Made by a program: the position numbers and the translations under genes. A DNA stretch of 64,000 bases. It comes from Mugil cephalus. Taxonomy: Eukaryota > Chordata > Actinopteri > Mugiliformes > Mugilidae. Each line of letters begins with the position of its first letter. The stretch's first letter is position 1. Shown piece by piece: positions 12,901-31,775 of this stretch. The DNA is taken from NCBI RefSeq assembly GCF_022458985.1, contig NC_061776.1, forward strand, positions 1,239,719 through 1,303,718, in the 5' to 3' direction. The notes under the pieces were generated by a model. It was not told the DNA's origin, did no database searches, and saw only the letters and a list, made by a program, of their open reading frames with translations.

Positions 12901-14250
12901 ACCACCTGTAATTCATTCATTCACCATCTGCCATCCATCCATTCACCATCTGTAATTCATCCATTCACCACCTGTCATTCATTCATTCACCACCTGTAAT
13001 TCATCCATTCACCATCTGTAATTCATTCATTCACCACCTGTAATTCATTCATTCACCACCTGTCATTCATTCATTCATTCACCATCTGTCATTCATTCAC
13101 CACCTGTCATTCATTCATTCACCACCTGTCATTCATTCATTCACCATCTGTCATTCATTCACCACCTGTCATTCATTCATTCACCATCTGTCATTCATTC
13201 ACCACCTGTCATTCATCCATTCACCACCTGTAATTCATTCACCACCTGTCATTCATTCACCACCTGTAATTTATTCACCACCTGTCATTCATCCATTCAC
13301 CAGGTAAATATTGTCTGTTCTATGTATCCAGGTTTAAGTCTCTGGTGGAGACGGTGGCGAGAGATCACAGAGAAGCTTACGGCAGGTCAGACTTTTATTC
13401 TGAAAACCCCTTCATTACAATACTGATCTAGAAACAGAGACGAACCATCTAGAACCATCTAAAATAGAGACGAACCATCTAGAACCATCTAAAACAGAGA
13501 CAACACATCTAGAACGTTTTCCAGAGACTCTTCAGTTCTTCCTGTAAATGAAATCTCCGTCCACAGAAGCTTCTACTTCGGTTTCATGGAGGACAGCGCC
13601 TACATCAATGGACTCGTCATGGGGTGAGTTTCTGTCCCTGTCTCTACTGTCCCGGTCTCTGATGTCCCCGTCTCTGATGTCCCTGTCTTCGTCCTCAGAG
13701 AGGTCTCCGTCCCGTCCTTCATCGTGGTGAATCTGTCCACTGACAGCTACTTCCTGCCGCCCGTTGCCGTGGAGACAGAACAACAGCTGCTGGACTTCCT
13801 GGACGGGGTGTTGGACGGTAGCGTGGAGGTGAAGACGGAGACACGGATGCACCTGAAGACGGCGAAGACGTTCTGGTCTCTGAACATCTGATGTGTTTCA
13901 TGTTTCAGAGTCGGGGAGGAAACGACGTCCTTCAGCGAATCAGACGCTTTGTTTACGACGCCAAGACGGCACTGATGGTCTGTCCCTGTCCTCTGTCTTC
14001 AGACCTGTCCTCTATCTCTGTCCCACTAATGTCTGTTCTCCATCTTGTTGTCCAGCCTGTCTTCATCCATGCTCCCGTTTTCGGCTGTTTCCTGGTTGGT
14101 TTCCCAGTCGTCCTCGTCTCTGTCTTCTTTGTCCTCTGCTGTAAGACGCGTCCGTCCTCGGCTGAGGACGACTTCGCCACCGCCACCGTCGCGTTATCAA
14201 CGCCGTCCCTGCAGAGACGTAAAAAACTCACAGAGAAGAAGTCCAACTGA
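7137..14250 (+). CDS. tmx3: Thioredoxin-related transmembrane protein 3 (TMX3), 16 exons
   Basis: An ER-resident protein disulphide isomerase of type I membrane topology. Coding exons: 7137-7170, 7822-7885, 7974-8016, 8202-8325, 8391-8436, 8514-8594, 8671-8770, 10206-10283, 12000-12066, 12167-12265, 12395-12452, 13332-13385, 13567-13623, 13699-13828, 13909-13977, 14056-14250; phases close and give 432 residues (human about 454). It has a signal peptide (about 1-24), then a thioredoxin fold with active site at C53/C56, two further thioredoxin-like domains, one membrane helix (about 377-398) and a C-terminal KKSN, a KKXX-type ER retrieval signal. The active site reads CSLC rather than the CGHC of human TMX3, and the acidic residue before FYAPWC is lysine (IKFYAPWC). 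Four introns carry large tandem arrays. A poly(A) signal AATAAA lies at 14359-14364. Whether it is the a or b fish copy is not decidable here. Confidence 0.93.
7300..7813. repeat. tmx3 intron 1 arrays: GGTCCT and CTGT
   Basis: 7300-7363 is a 6-bp GGTCCT repeat; 7423-7813 is a (CTGT)n-rich tetranucleotide array interrupted by CTCA, TTAC and CTAT, running to within nine bases of the exon 2 acceptor at 7821. The pyrimidine-rich array therefore supplies the polypyrimidine tract of that acceptor. Confidence 0.92.
8771..10190. repeat. tmx3 intron 7: CA array carrying copied 5' splice sites
   Basis: Intron 7 begins GTAACACACAC right after exon 7 (ACTCAAG|GTAACA). The next 1.4 kb repeats the unit CAGGTAACACACACAC dozens of times with variable CA length, up to the exon 8 acceptor at 10205. 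Each copy re-creates CAG|GTAACA, a good 5' splice-site match on the transcribed strand. Confidence 0.95.
10284..11990. repeat. tmx3 intron 8 minisatellite (CTGTAGTTAATCTCAGT)
   Basis: Almost the whole of intron 8 is a complex minisatellite of about 17-20 bp built from CTGTAGTTAATCTCAGT and CTGTAGTTGATCTCAGT with a GT-rich spacer (GTCTGTAG). It starts about six bases after the donor at 10284 and ends just before the acceptor at 11999. Confidence 0.95.
12462..13305. repeat. tmx3 intron 11 minisatellite (ATTCATTCACCACCTGTC)
   Basis: About 840 bp of ATTCATTCACCACCTGTC-type units (18-22 bp) with CATC/CACC variation fill intron 11 between exons 11 and 12. Confidence 0.95.
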
Positions 14251-14977
14251 GACTAAACGTGTCCCTCCTCCATCACATCCTCTCGTCCGTCCATCATGTC
14301 CTCACATCCGTCCTTCACTTTATCAATCGTCCACAGCTGCAATGTCAAATGCAAAGAGAATAAAAAGATATAAAATACATAAAAATAGAAGCTGGTTCAA
14401 CAAGACGCTTCTCCAACGTCTCCAGGTTTATTTCATCCAGTATCTTTAGTTCAGATCTGATGATGTCACAGTCTGAGTCTCTGTGGGGTTCAGGTCTTCA
14501 CGGTTCTCCCTGCATGGGTTCTCCCCGTTAGAGCCGTTGGTTCCGCTAGCTTCTATTAGCTTCTACTAGCTTCTACCAGCTTCTATTAGGTTCTACCAGC
14601 TTCTATTGGCTTCTACTAGCCAACTGGACCTGAACAGTCCGGGACAAGCAAAGGAAGGGAACTAGTTTTAGAGGACTCCCAGAGATCCAGTGGTTTGATG
14701 CAATAAAACCAGAAAACAGACTTGTCTTTCTATCAGGGACAGAGTCACTGTTTTCAGGTGCAGTGTCTGGTTTATTTAGCAGCTTTTTAACATCATAGAA
14801 GAGCCGCGTATGATGGAGGCTGTTTACTTTGTCCCTGACTTTGTTTTAATGCTTGGAAAGAGTCGACCTGGGTCATGATAAGGGTCCATTGTCCTTGTTC
14901 TGTTTGTATCTGTGTCAGAATCAGAGTCACTTTATTGATCCCACAGGGAAATGACTTGACGTTACAGCTCCTACTGT

Positions 14978-15038
<61 letters not shown>

Positions 15039-15070
15039 GATGGATGGATGGATGGATGGATAGATGGATG

Positions 15071-15101
<31 letters not shown>

Positions 15102-16043
15102 GCCAAACTTGGAAATTTCACAGGGTTACCAGGGTTACCAGGGTTACCAGGGTTACCAGCGTTACCAGGGTTACCAGTGTTACCAGCGTTACCAGGGTTA
15201 CCAGGGTTACCAGCGTTACCAGGGTTACCAGGGTTACCAGTGTTACCAGGGTTACCAGGGTTACCAGTGTTCAGAACTAACAGCGATGTAGAGAATGACA
15301 ATATTTAAGAATGAATACACACATTGATGTAAAAATAATATGTACCAGTATATGAAGAGGCACAAGACACTCATACGTCACAAATAACAACAAATAGAAC
15401 AATTCAAAACATACACAAATGAAAAGCATGAAGAGTTGAAGAGTCAGTAAAGTCATGTCCATGTCTGGTCCGTTGGATGGAAACAGTCGAGCAGAGACTG
15501 TTTTGGATCTGAGGTGAACAAGTACATCGTGTTTTTATCCACATGTCAACACAGCGTCACACGTATTCAGTCACATCTGTAGAAAATAAAAGGACTGTTT
15601 CATTATTGATAAAATAAAATAATAATTCTGCTGAAAATAAAACATTTCCAAACTATTCTCTGATTCCATCATTAAAGACGTTTAAACTGAGTTAAATGTG
15701 CCTGAACGTTTACATGAAAGGGTGAATGTGTTGTGTTTGTTGGTTCTAACCCCTGACCCCCCCCCCCCCCCCCCCCATTAATGGATGAATGAATAGCGGA
15801 AGTCCGCAGGCTTTTATTTTGAAAGGCTGCGAGTGAGAGCGGAACTTTCTACAGAGCTAACAGCTAGCGGCTAACAGCTAGTGGCTAACGGTTAGGAGAC
15901 GGCGGCTAGTTGGTCCGGGTCCCGGTCCCGGTCCCGGTCCCAGTCCCAGTCCCAGTTCCTGGTCTCGGTCCCGGTCTCGGTCTCTCAACTCCGTCACCGA
16001 CTGAAGACGCTCGTGGAAGGTGCTGGTGCGCGCGCACGCGTCC
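14251..16043. other. tmx3 3' flank and cdyl 5' flank
   Basis: The stretch holds the tmx3 3' UTR, a run of AGCTTCTA-type short repeats (14545-14625) and a repeat cluster at 14925-15272. At 15770-16043 lies the GC-rich cdyl 5' region with a GCGGAAGT (ETS-like) site near 15797 and a short GGTCCC repeat (15915-15985). I see no gene between 15275 and 15770. Confidence 0.6.
14925..15272. repeat. LINE-tail-like sequence, GATA and AGGGTTACC arrays
   Basis: 14925-14960 has the TTTATTGATCCC...GGGAAAT motif that often marks the 3' tail of fish LINEs, followed by (GATA)n from 14978 to 15101 with a GGAT stretch inside. 15118-15272 is a separate 9-bp array of AGGGTTACC / AGCGTTACC / AGTGTTACC. The LINE assignment rests on memory of the tail motif only. 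Confidence 0.55.
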
Positions 16044-25142
<9,099 letters not shown>

Positions 25143-25806
25143 GACCTGGACCTGGAACACGGTTCTAAGTCAGCACGTGGACAGGAACCATGACGTTCCT
25201 TCTGTAAACTTCTGTAAACATTTCTGATTTCAGCAGCAGAACATGTTAGCCTAGCTTTAGCCATATTAGCTTGTAGCATGTCAGCTTACTGAAGGTCTGA
25301 GGGCTCTGCTCTGTGGATTGATCAAATGTTGAGTGCTAAGCTAAGCTAGCCATTCCCCTTCCGTCCTATCTTCATGCTAAGCTAGGCTAACAGTCCTGCA
25401 GCGCCCCCCTGAGGACAGATTACATCCTGCAGTTATGAACTAAAGTCACACCAGACATGGCCCAGTCCCCGGTCCGGACTCTGTGGACTGGGTGGACTCT
25501 GGGACTGTTGGACGGGTCCAGAAACTAAATTCACGGCCCAGTAGAAACTTTGGTTTGTCTTTTTTATTTTTATTATTTCAAAATGAAAACATGTAAAATA
25601 AAGAGTGTGAATAAAGAAGAGAAACAACCACGAGTCGGTTCCTTTTAGTCCAACGAGACACCTGGGACACACGGGACAAACGGGACACCTGGACTCGTCC
25701 TCCAATCAGGTTTCAGTCTCTGCATTGTTTCAACAAAAAGTCATCAGATCACTGAAGAAGCACAGGACGCCTGTCCTCATGGTGTCCTCTTCGGGGACAG
25801 GCGTCC
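25143..25806. other. Shared convergent 3' UTR region of cdyl and rpp40
   Basis: The two stop codons face each other 664 bp apart. The cdyl AATAAA signals (25597-25602, 25610-25615) lie beyond the minus-strand AATAAA-type signals of rpp40 (reverse complement of TTTATT/TTTTTATT at about 25563-25574), so the two transcripts should overlap tail to tail by several tens of bases. Confidence 0.7.
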
Positions 25807-28800
25807 TCATGGAGGACAGGCGTCCTGCATCCCTGTGGACAGGTGCAGCCGGTACTCGTCCCCGTGGAGCAGCAGCAGGCTGTAGAAGTTGTCTCCTCCT
25901 GTCTGGAAGCCGTGCTCTTTGTCCCCCCACGATACTGGACTGTCCATGAAGCCGTGGACCGTGAGGGACGCCCAGGACCCGGGATGCTCCAGGTAACACC
26001 TGCAGGACGGGGGACAGGTGAGAGGGGACAGTTAGCTTGTTATGTCCTCCTTACCTTGACGGGGGACAGATGAGGACAGGCTGCAGGAGACCTGAGCTCC
26101 TGTATGAGACGGTGGACGTCCTGAGGCAGCAGGAGGCCGAGGACGGAGACGCTCAGAGCTCGGACTGTCGTCTTCGGCTCGGGACAGACCAGCGAGGACA
26201 GGAAGCTGCTGGACGAGTTGTCTCTGAAACCACAGAAGAAGAAAGAGTGTCCTTTAAGAGTTTTTACTTCTTGGTCCAAGTCCAGGTTAGGGTTAGGGAG
26301 CATGTTAGCAGCACGCTAGCAGCATGTTAGCTGCATGTTAGCAGCACGTTAGCAGCACGTTAGCTGCACAATAGCTGCACGTTAGCAGAATGATAGCTGC
26401 ATGTTAGCTGCATGTTAGCTGCATGTTAGCTGCATGTTAGCTGCACGTTAGCTGCACGTTAGCTGAACGTTAGCTGCATGTTAGCAGCATGTTAGCTGCA
26501 CGTTAGCTGCACGTTAGCTGCACGTTAGCAGCATGCTAACCCTCCTCCTCCATCTTCTTGTGGAGTTGTGTGTTTGTGACCTGTTGAGCTCCATTAACTA
26601 CATCTGTAGTCCTGGTCTCATCAAGCTGCTCAGTCCCCATAGACCATCATCAGGTTCTCCATCAGGTTCTACATCAGGTCTCTAGACCATCATCAGGTTC
26701 TCCATCAGGTTCTCCATCAGGTCTCTGGACCATCATCAGGTTCTCCATCAGGTCTCTGGACCATCATCAGGTTCTCCATCAGGTTCTCCATCAGGTCTCT
26801 GGAACATCATCAGGTTCTCCATCAGGTTCTCCATCAGGTCTCTGGACCATCATCAGGTTCTCCATCAGGTTCTCCATCAGGTCTCTGGACCATCATCAGG
26901 TTCTCCATCAGGTTCTACATCAGATCTCTGGACCATCATCAGCTTTAGTCAGAGGGATGTTTATCTCTCTTCTGTCTCTACCTGGTCTTAGGTAGATGAG
27001 TCCCTTCATATGAGCTGGTTCTGGTTCTAGTTTTGATTTTGGTTCTGGTTCTGGTCCAGGGTTCTTCCTGTTAAAGGGAGTTGTCCTTCATCTGGAGGTT
27101 CAGACCAGGTTTACTTAAGAGTCTGCAGACAGTTTGTTTTGTTATTGACACTACAGAAAGAAAACTAAATGGAGGACGCAGACACCAGGTGGATACGTCC
27201 GTCTCATGTCCGTCTCATGTCCGTCTCACGTCCGTCTCATGTCCGTCTCACGTCCATCTCACGTCTGTCTCACGTCTGTCTCACGTCCGTCTCACGTCCA
27301 TCTCACGTCCGTCTCACGTCTCTCTCATGTCCTCCCATGTCCGTCTCACGTCCGTCTCACGTCCGTCTCACCTGCTGATGTCAGCGTCCACGGTGCCGAG
27401 CCACTCCAGAAAGCTGTGAGCCGCGAGGTGGGACGACAGGTCAGGGACAGACAGGTTGGACAGAGGACGCCGGACAATCTCGGGTGTGTGCTCCGTCCAA
27501 TCGTAACGAGCCAGGAGAGGCTGCAGCGAGGCCCCGCCCCCTGCAGGACAGAGGCATTGTGGGTAAAGGACCAGGGCCCAGAGAATCCTCATATGGAAGA
27601 GTAATAGATACTTCATCATCAGGTACTGGGAGAGAAGAACAGAGAGAAGAACAGAGAGAATAACAGAGAGAGAAGAACAGAGAGAAGAACACGGAGAGAA
27701 TAACAGAGAGAAGAACGAAGAGAAGAACAGAGAGAATAACATGGAGAGAAGAACAGAGAGAAGAACGGAGAGAAGAACAGAGAGAATAACAGAGAGAGAA
27801 GAACAGAGAGAAGAACAAGGAGAGAATAACAGAGAGAAGAACGAAGAGAAGAACAGAGAGAATAACATGGAGAGAAGAACAGAGAGAATAACACAGAGAG
27901 AAGAACAGATAGAAGAACACGGAGAGAAGAACAGAGAGAAGAACACGGAGAGAAGAACAGAGAGAATAACGGAGAGAAGAACAGAGAGAATAACACAGAG
28001 AGAAGAACAGAGAGAAGAACACGGAGAGAAGAACATGGAGAGAAGAACAGAGAGAAGAACACGGAGAGAAGAACAGAGAGAAGAACACGGAGAGAAGAAC
28101 AGAGAGAAGAACACGGAGAGAAGAACAGAGAGAAGAACACGGAGAGAAGAACAGAGAGAATAACATGGAGAGAAGAACAGAGAGAATAACATGGAGAGAA
28201 GAACAGAGAGAATAACACAGAGAGAAGAACAGATAGAAGAACACGGAGAGAAGAACAGAGAGAAGAACACGGAGAGAAGAACAGAGAATAACGGAGAGAA
28301 GAACAGAGAGAATAACACAGAGAGAAGAACAGAGAGAAGAACACGGAGAGAAGAACATGGAGAGAAGAACAGAGAGAAGAACACGGAGAGAAGAACAGAG
28401 AGAAGAACACGGAGAGAAGAACAGAGAGAAGAACACGGAGAGAAGAACATGGAGAGAAGAACAGAGAGAAGAACACGGAGAGAAGAACAGAGAGAAGAAC
28501 GGAGAGAAGAACAGAGAGAAGAACATGGAGAGAAGAACAGAGAGAAGAACACGGAGAGAATAACACAGAGAGAAGAACATGGAGAGAAGAACAGAGAGAA
28601 GAACACGGAGAGAAGAACAGAGAGAAGAACAGAGAGAAGAACAGAGAGAAGAACACGGAGAGAAGAACAGAGAGAAGAACAGAGAGAATAACATGGAGAG
28701 AGGATAACATGGAAATCCATCCATCCATCCATCCCCAGAAGATGCTGGTTGTGAGTCCTCCGTGAAAGTCGTACTGTTGCCTGGTGCGTCTCATCTACTG

Positions 28801-31487
28801 TCTTTAATGTGAATCCATTAGATGTGATCGGTAAATTACAGGACAAGTGTTAACAGTCGCAGTAGGAGACTCGTTGCTTTGTGTTACAGGTTTCTCCAAC
28901 ATCGTTGGTGCATTTGACTGAACCCACATCTGCATAAAACCCTCCTCATGTTCCTGTGAGAGACGATGGACAGGAAATCCTATCACAGCATTAATGTTCA
29001 GGTGAACAGGACTTGTTGATATATTCAAACACTGTCCATTACTTGTGATGTGCATTGATTGGTTTAATAGTGTACGTCTTATAAAATGCTCTGCAGTGAG
29101 GACTACCTCGGTCCGTGACTCCTGATCCTTTGGTCCTTTACAATCTATTGACACCTGTCACAAGGTGGCGCACAAACCTCTATTAATAACCCCTTTAACA
29201 TCATGACTAGTGTCTAGAATGTCTCTACTGAGCTCTGTTAATGAGGTTGTAATGACATGTTGTACTGACAGGTGAGTTCTCTGGATGCATCCCAGCCTCT
29301 AGCTCCACAGGATAAATCTCCATAGTAACCCATGTCACAACATACCCCACATATCCCACCATCTTGCTTTCATGCAACCAGATCATAGATAAGTTCATCC
29401 AGGATAACCAACATATCCCGGCTTAATCCCTTATCCTGGTTTTGTGCAACAGGCCCCAGGACTCAGTCTCTTTAAAGTCCTGATACTGAGAACTAGACTG
29501 TGGACTCTGGTACTAAAACCCAGTCCCAGGTCTGATTTCCCCATTTCATCCAACAGCCTGAAACTCTCAGCAGGTAAACATTTTATTCTCCGCAAGACGT
29601 TTAGACTTTATCTCCACATGATGTTTAGACTTTATCTCCATATGATAAGAAGTGCATCATAAAATAAAAACAATCTACCTCTTGTCATTTTCTCCATCAT
29701 GGGGGCCGATAATCTTCCACACTGAGAGCTCATAGCTGAGCTACGTCCATAGAACAAGTCACATCCACAGACTGAATCCTAGAATCTGATCTATGAGACT
29801 GAAGAGAAATAAATAGCAGATCTACTTTAAAACCATTGTTGCTCTTCATCCATGTGGTATTAACCAGGTAAAATGATTCCTGCTCCAGGAGAATATCTCT
29901 CCTCCTCTTCTTTCCACCATGTTCTCCTCTCTAAGCCTCTTAAAGTTCTCCTCCCTGCTCTCAGCACATCTCACTGCAGAACCTTCTTTAGGAACCTTTC
30001 ATCTTTACCTCCATCTAGGAACAACCTGGAGGGAGTTTTCTTCAAGAGAGTTTGGCCTCTAGGAGCAACTCTTTGCTCTAAGAATCATTAAGAACACAGA
30101 ACCTGGTCAATAGCTTCCACCTAAACATGGTGTTACCACGGTAACATGCTCACCTGGATGATGCGACAGCAGGAAGTCGGTGTGCAGCTCCAGGTGAGAT
30201 TTCAGGGCAGTCAGCAGCCTCAGGTAGCCCCGCCCACCAGGAGCCATGCTGCCATCAGTCAGGTCAATAGAAACAACTGCAGCACAAACACAATAACTCA
30301 CAGACTCCGCCCCCAACCAGGCAGTCAATTAACCAATTAACCAATTAACCAATAAGGATTCAGAGGGAGTTCAGACCAAATCGGTTCCTGTTGAATCTGG
30401 AACGTTTCCCTTCAAATCCCAGCAGCTCAAAGGAGTCTTTGTCCAGAGAGAGACACAGGTGACCTGGAGACAGGGACAGGGACACAGGTGACCTGTCTTC
30501 ATGTCCCTAGAGTGACATCCTCATGTTGTTGGACACTGACAGATTATTTTAGCTGAAGGACACATGGATCACGTCCACACTGGGACATGAGAGGAAACAG
30601 TCAAGGTTTGTTTTTACCGTTTGGCATCAGAGCGACACAGTTGTCTTCATCAATCCGGGACCTGTACGACAGGCCATACGCACTACCTGGAACACAGGTG
30701 GACACGGGTCTGTCACATGTCCTGGGTGTATCATAGGTGTATCACATGTCATGGTGTATCACATGTCATAGGTGTATCACATGTCATGGGTGTATCACAT
30801 GTCATAGGTGTATCACATGTCATAGGTGTATCACATGTCATAGGTGTATTATAGGTGTATCACATGTCATGTGTGTATCACATGCCATATGTGTATCACA
30901 TGCCATAGGTGTATCACATGTCATAGGTGTATTATAGGTGTATCACATGTCATGTGTGTATCACATGCCATATGTGTATCACATGCCATATGTGTATCAC
31001 ATGCCATAGGTGTATCTTATGTCATAGGTGTATCACATGTATCACATGTCATAGGTGTATCAGTTGCAGTTACCCTGGTAAACTGCGCTCTCCAGGAAGT
31101 CTCTGTCCAGAAGTCCATATATGGGCAGGTTCCTGACCAGGTAGAAGCAGCTGAAGCTGTTGATGACTGAGTCCAGGTGAGAGGGGGCGGAGCTACACTC
31201 TGGTAGCAGCACAGAGACCTGAACATAGTCAATGATTGAAGGTTCTGTTTATCAGAGTCAGAAACTGGAGGTACTAGAAAACGACGTGGAACAAATAACA
31301 CAAACAGAACAATACATCGTTCATACATGTGAGTGCTAAGAGCTGCATGCTAACATGCTAACCCTCCTACCTTGTAGTTGTAGTGCAGCTGCTCCACCTG
31401 TGAGCTGAGCCGGTTCCTGGGGTCCAGGAAACTGGACCGGTCACAGACCAGCAGGTTCCGAGGAGTCTGACTGAGGTCCGCACACAT
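25807..31487 (-). CDS. rpp40: Ribonuclease P/MRP protein subunit p40 (344 aa)
   Basis: A protein subunit of nuclear RNase P (5' tRNA maturation) and RNase MRP. Exons in transcript order: 31371-31487, 31074-31218, 30618-30686, 30377-30463, 30154-30276, 27372-27540, 26092-26223, 25807-25999; phases close to 344 residues (human 363). Family hallmarks in order: TPRNLLVCDRSSF at the N-terminus, EQLHYNYKVSVLLPEC, FYLVRNLPIYGLLDRDF, SRIDEDNCVALMPNG, LSLDKDSFELLGFEGKRS, VVSIDLTD, LARYDWTEH-to-HSFLEWLG, LVCPEPKTTVRALSVSVLG, and the C-terminal GFMDSPVSWGDKEHGFQTGG ending in DACPP, all parallel to human RPP40. It is head to head with riok1 and tail to tail with cdyl, the latter as in human 6p25. Exon 4 uses a GTCTGA donor. 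Introns 2, 5 and 6 carry tandem arrays. Confidence 0.93.
26285..26945. repeat. rpp40 intron 6: two arrays
   Basis: 26285-26545 repeats GCATGTTAGCTGCACGTTAG-type units (10-12 bp, TTAGCTGCAC / TTAGCAGCAT). 26635-26945 repeats a unit of about 17 bp, CAGGTTCTCCATCAG, with inserts GTCTCTGGACCATCAT. They are unrelated to each other. Confidence 0.93.
27195..27371. repeat. rpp40 intron 6: donor-site minisatellite (GTGAGACGGAC)
   Basis: On the minus strand exon 6 ends ATCAGCAG|GTGAGACGG, and the intron continues as about 16 copies of the 11-bp unit GTGAGACGGAC (CpG-decay variants CATGAGACGG). The authentic donor hexamer GTGAGA is thus the first unit of the array. Confidence 0.93.
27624..28706. repeat. 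rpp40 intron 5 purine minisatellite (AGAAGAACAGAGAG)
   Basis: About 1.08 kb of AGAAGAACAGAGAGAAGAAC-type units with CACGG and ATAAC variants, purine-rich on the + strand, hence pyrimidine-rich in the rpp40 transcript. It keeps all three frames open on both strands, producing spurious proteins of over 400 residues. Confidence 0.95.
28730..29457 (+). mobile_element. Decayed PIF/Harbinger DNA transposon
   Basis: The right end, ...AATCCCTTATCCTGGTTTTG followed by TGCAACAGGCCC (about 29427-29456), is the inverted form of the GGGCCTGTTGCACAAAACC terminal repeat of fish Harbinger elements. Upstream on the + strand are transposase scraps: GFSNIVGAFD-stop-THICIKP at about 28889-28945 (the DxTH nuclease signature) and, in another frame, MDRKSYHSINVQ at about 28965-29000. 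The frame is broken in several places. No left terminal repeat was found; the adjacent purine array may have replaced it. From 29458 to 30150 I see nothing recognisable. Confidence 0.75.
30715..31066. repeat. rpp40 intron 2 minisatellite (TATCACATGTCATAGGTG)
   Basis: About 350 bp of the 18-bp unit TATCACATGTCATAGGTG with CATATG and CATGGG variants and a duplicated block (30845-30925 recurs at 30928-31010). It fills intron 2 between exons 3 and 2. Confidence 0.95.
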
Positions 31488-31775
31488 CTCCAAACATCCA
31501 CCTCTGTACTACGGTACCCAAACACGCGCAGAGCTCACACAGATGTCAGACAGACCGAATCCACTTCCTGCCTGAAGTCACGTGGACGGAGAGAGCTCCA
31601 ATCACCGAGTCGCGCGCAACGACCCTCCCTGGTCGCCGTAGTCACGTGGTCATACCCGGAAGTGAGGCGAGCACGCTGTCGTGTGGAGGACGGGGTGCTG
31701 GTCTGGTTCTGGTCCTGGGTCTGATCTGGCCCATCTTTTGGTTCTGGTCCTGGTTCCGTCTGAGTCTGTGACGTG
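31488..31775. promoter_or_regulatory. Bidirectional rpp40/riok1 promoter
   Basis: The start codons of rpp40 (minus, 31487) and riok1 (plus, 31776) are 288 bp apart. Between them are two copies of GTCACGTG (31577-31584 and 31641-31648), an E-box of the USF/TFE/CLEAR type, and an ETS-type CCGGAAGTG (31656-31664). The stretch is CpG-rich and lacks an obvious TATA box, as usual for housekeeping promoters. Factor assignment is by motif only. Confidence 0.75.

Noticed and set aside
12462-13305. Regularly spaced repeats resembling a CRISPR array
   Set aside because: Units are directly adjacent with no unique spacers, and the genome is eukaryotic; this is a minisatellite. The same holds for the other arrays.
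27368-28846. Frames of 390-490 residues rich in Ser, Leu and Phe
   Set aside because: Translation of the AGAAGAACAGAGAG array in rpp40 intron 5 running into the true exon 6; only 27372-27540 is coding.
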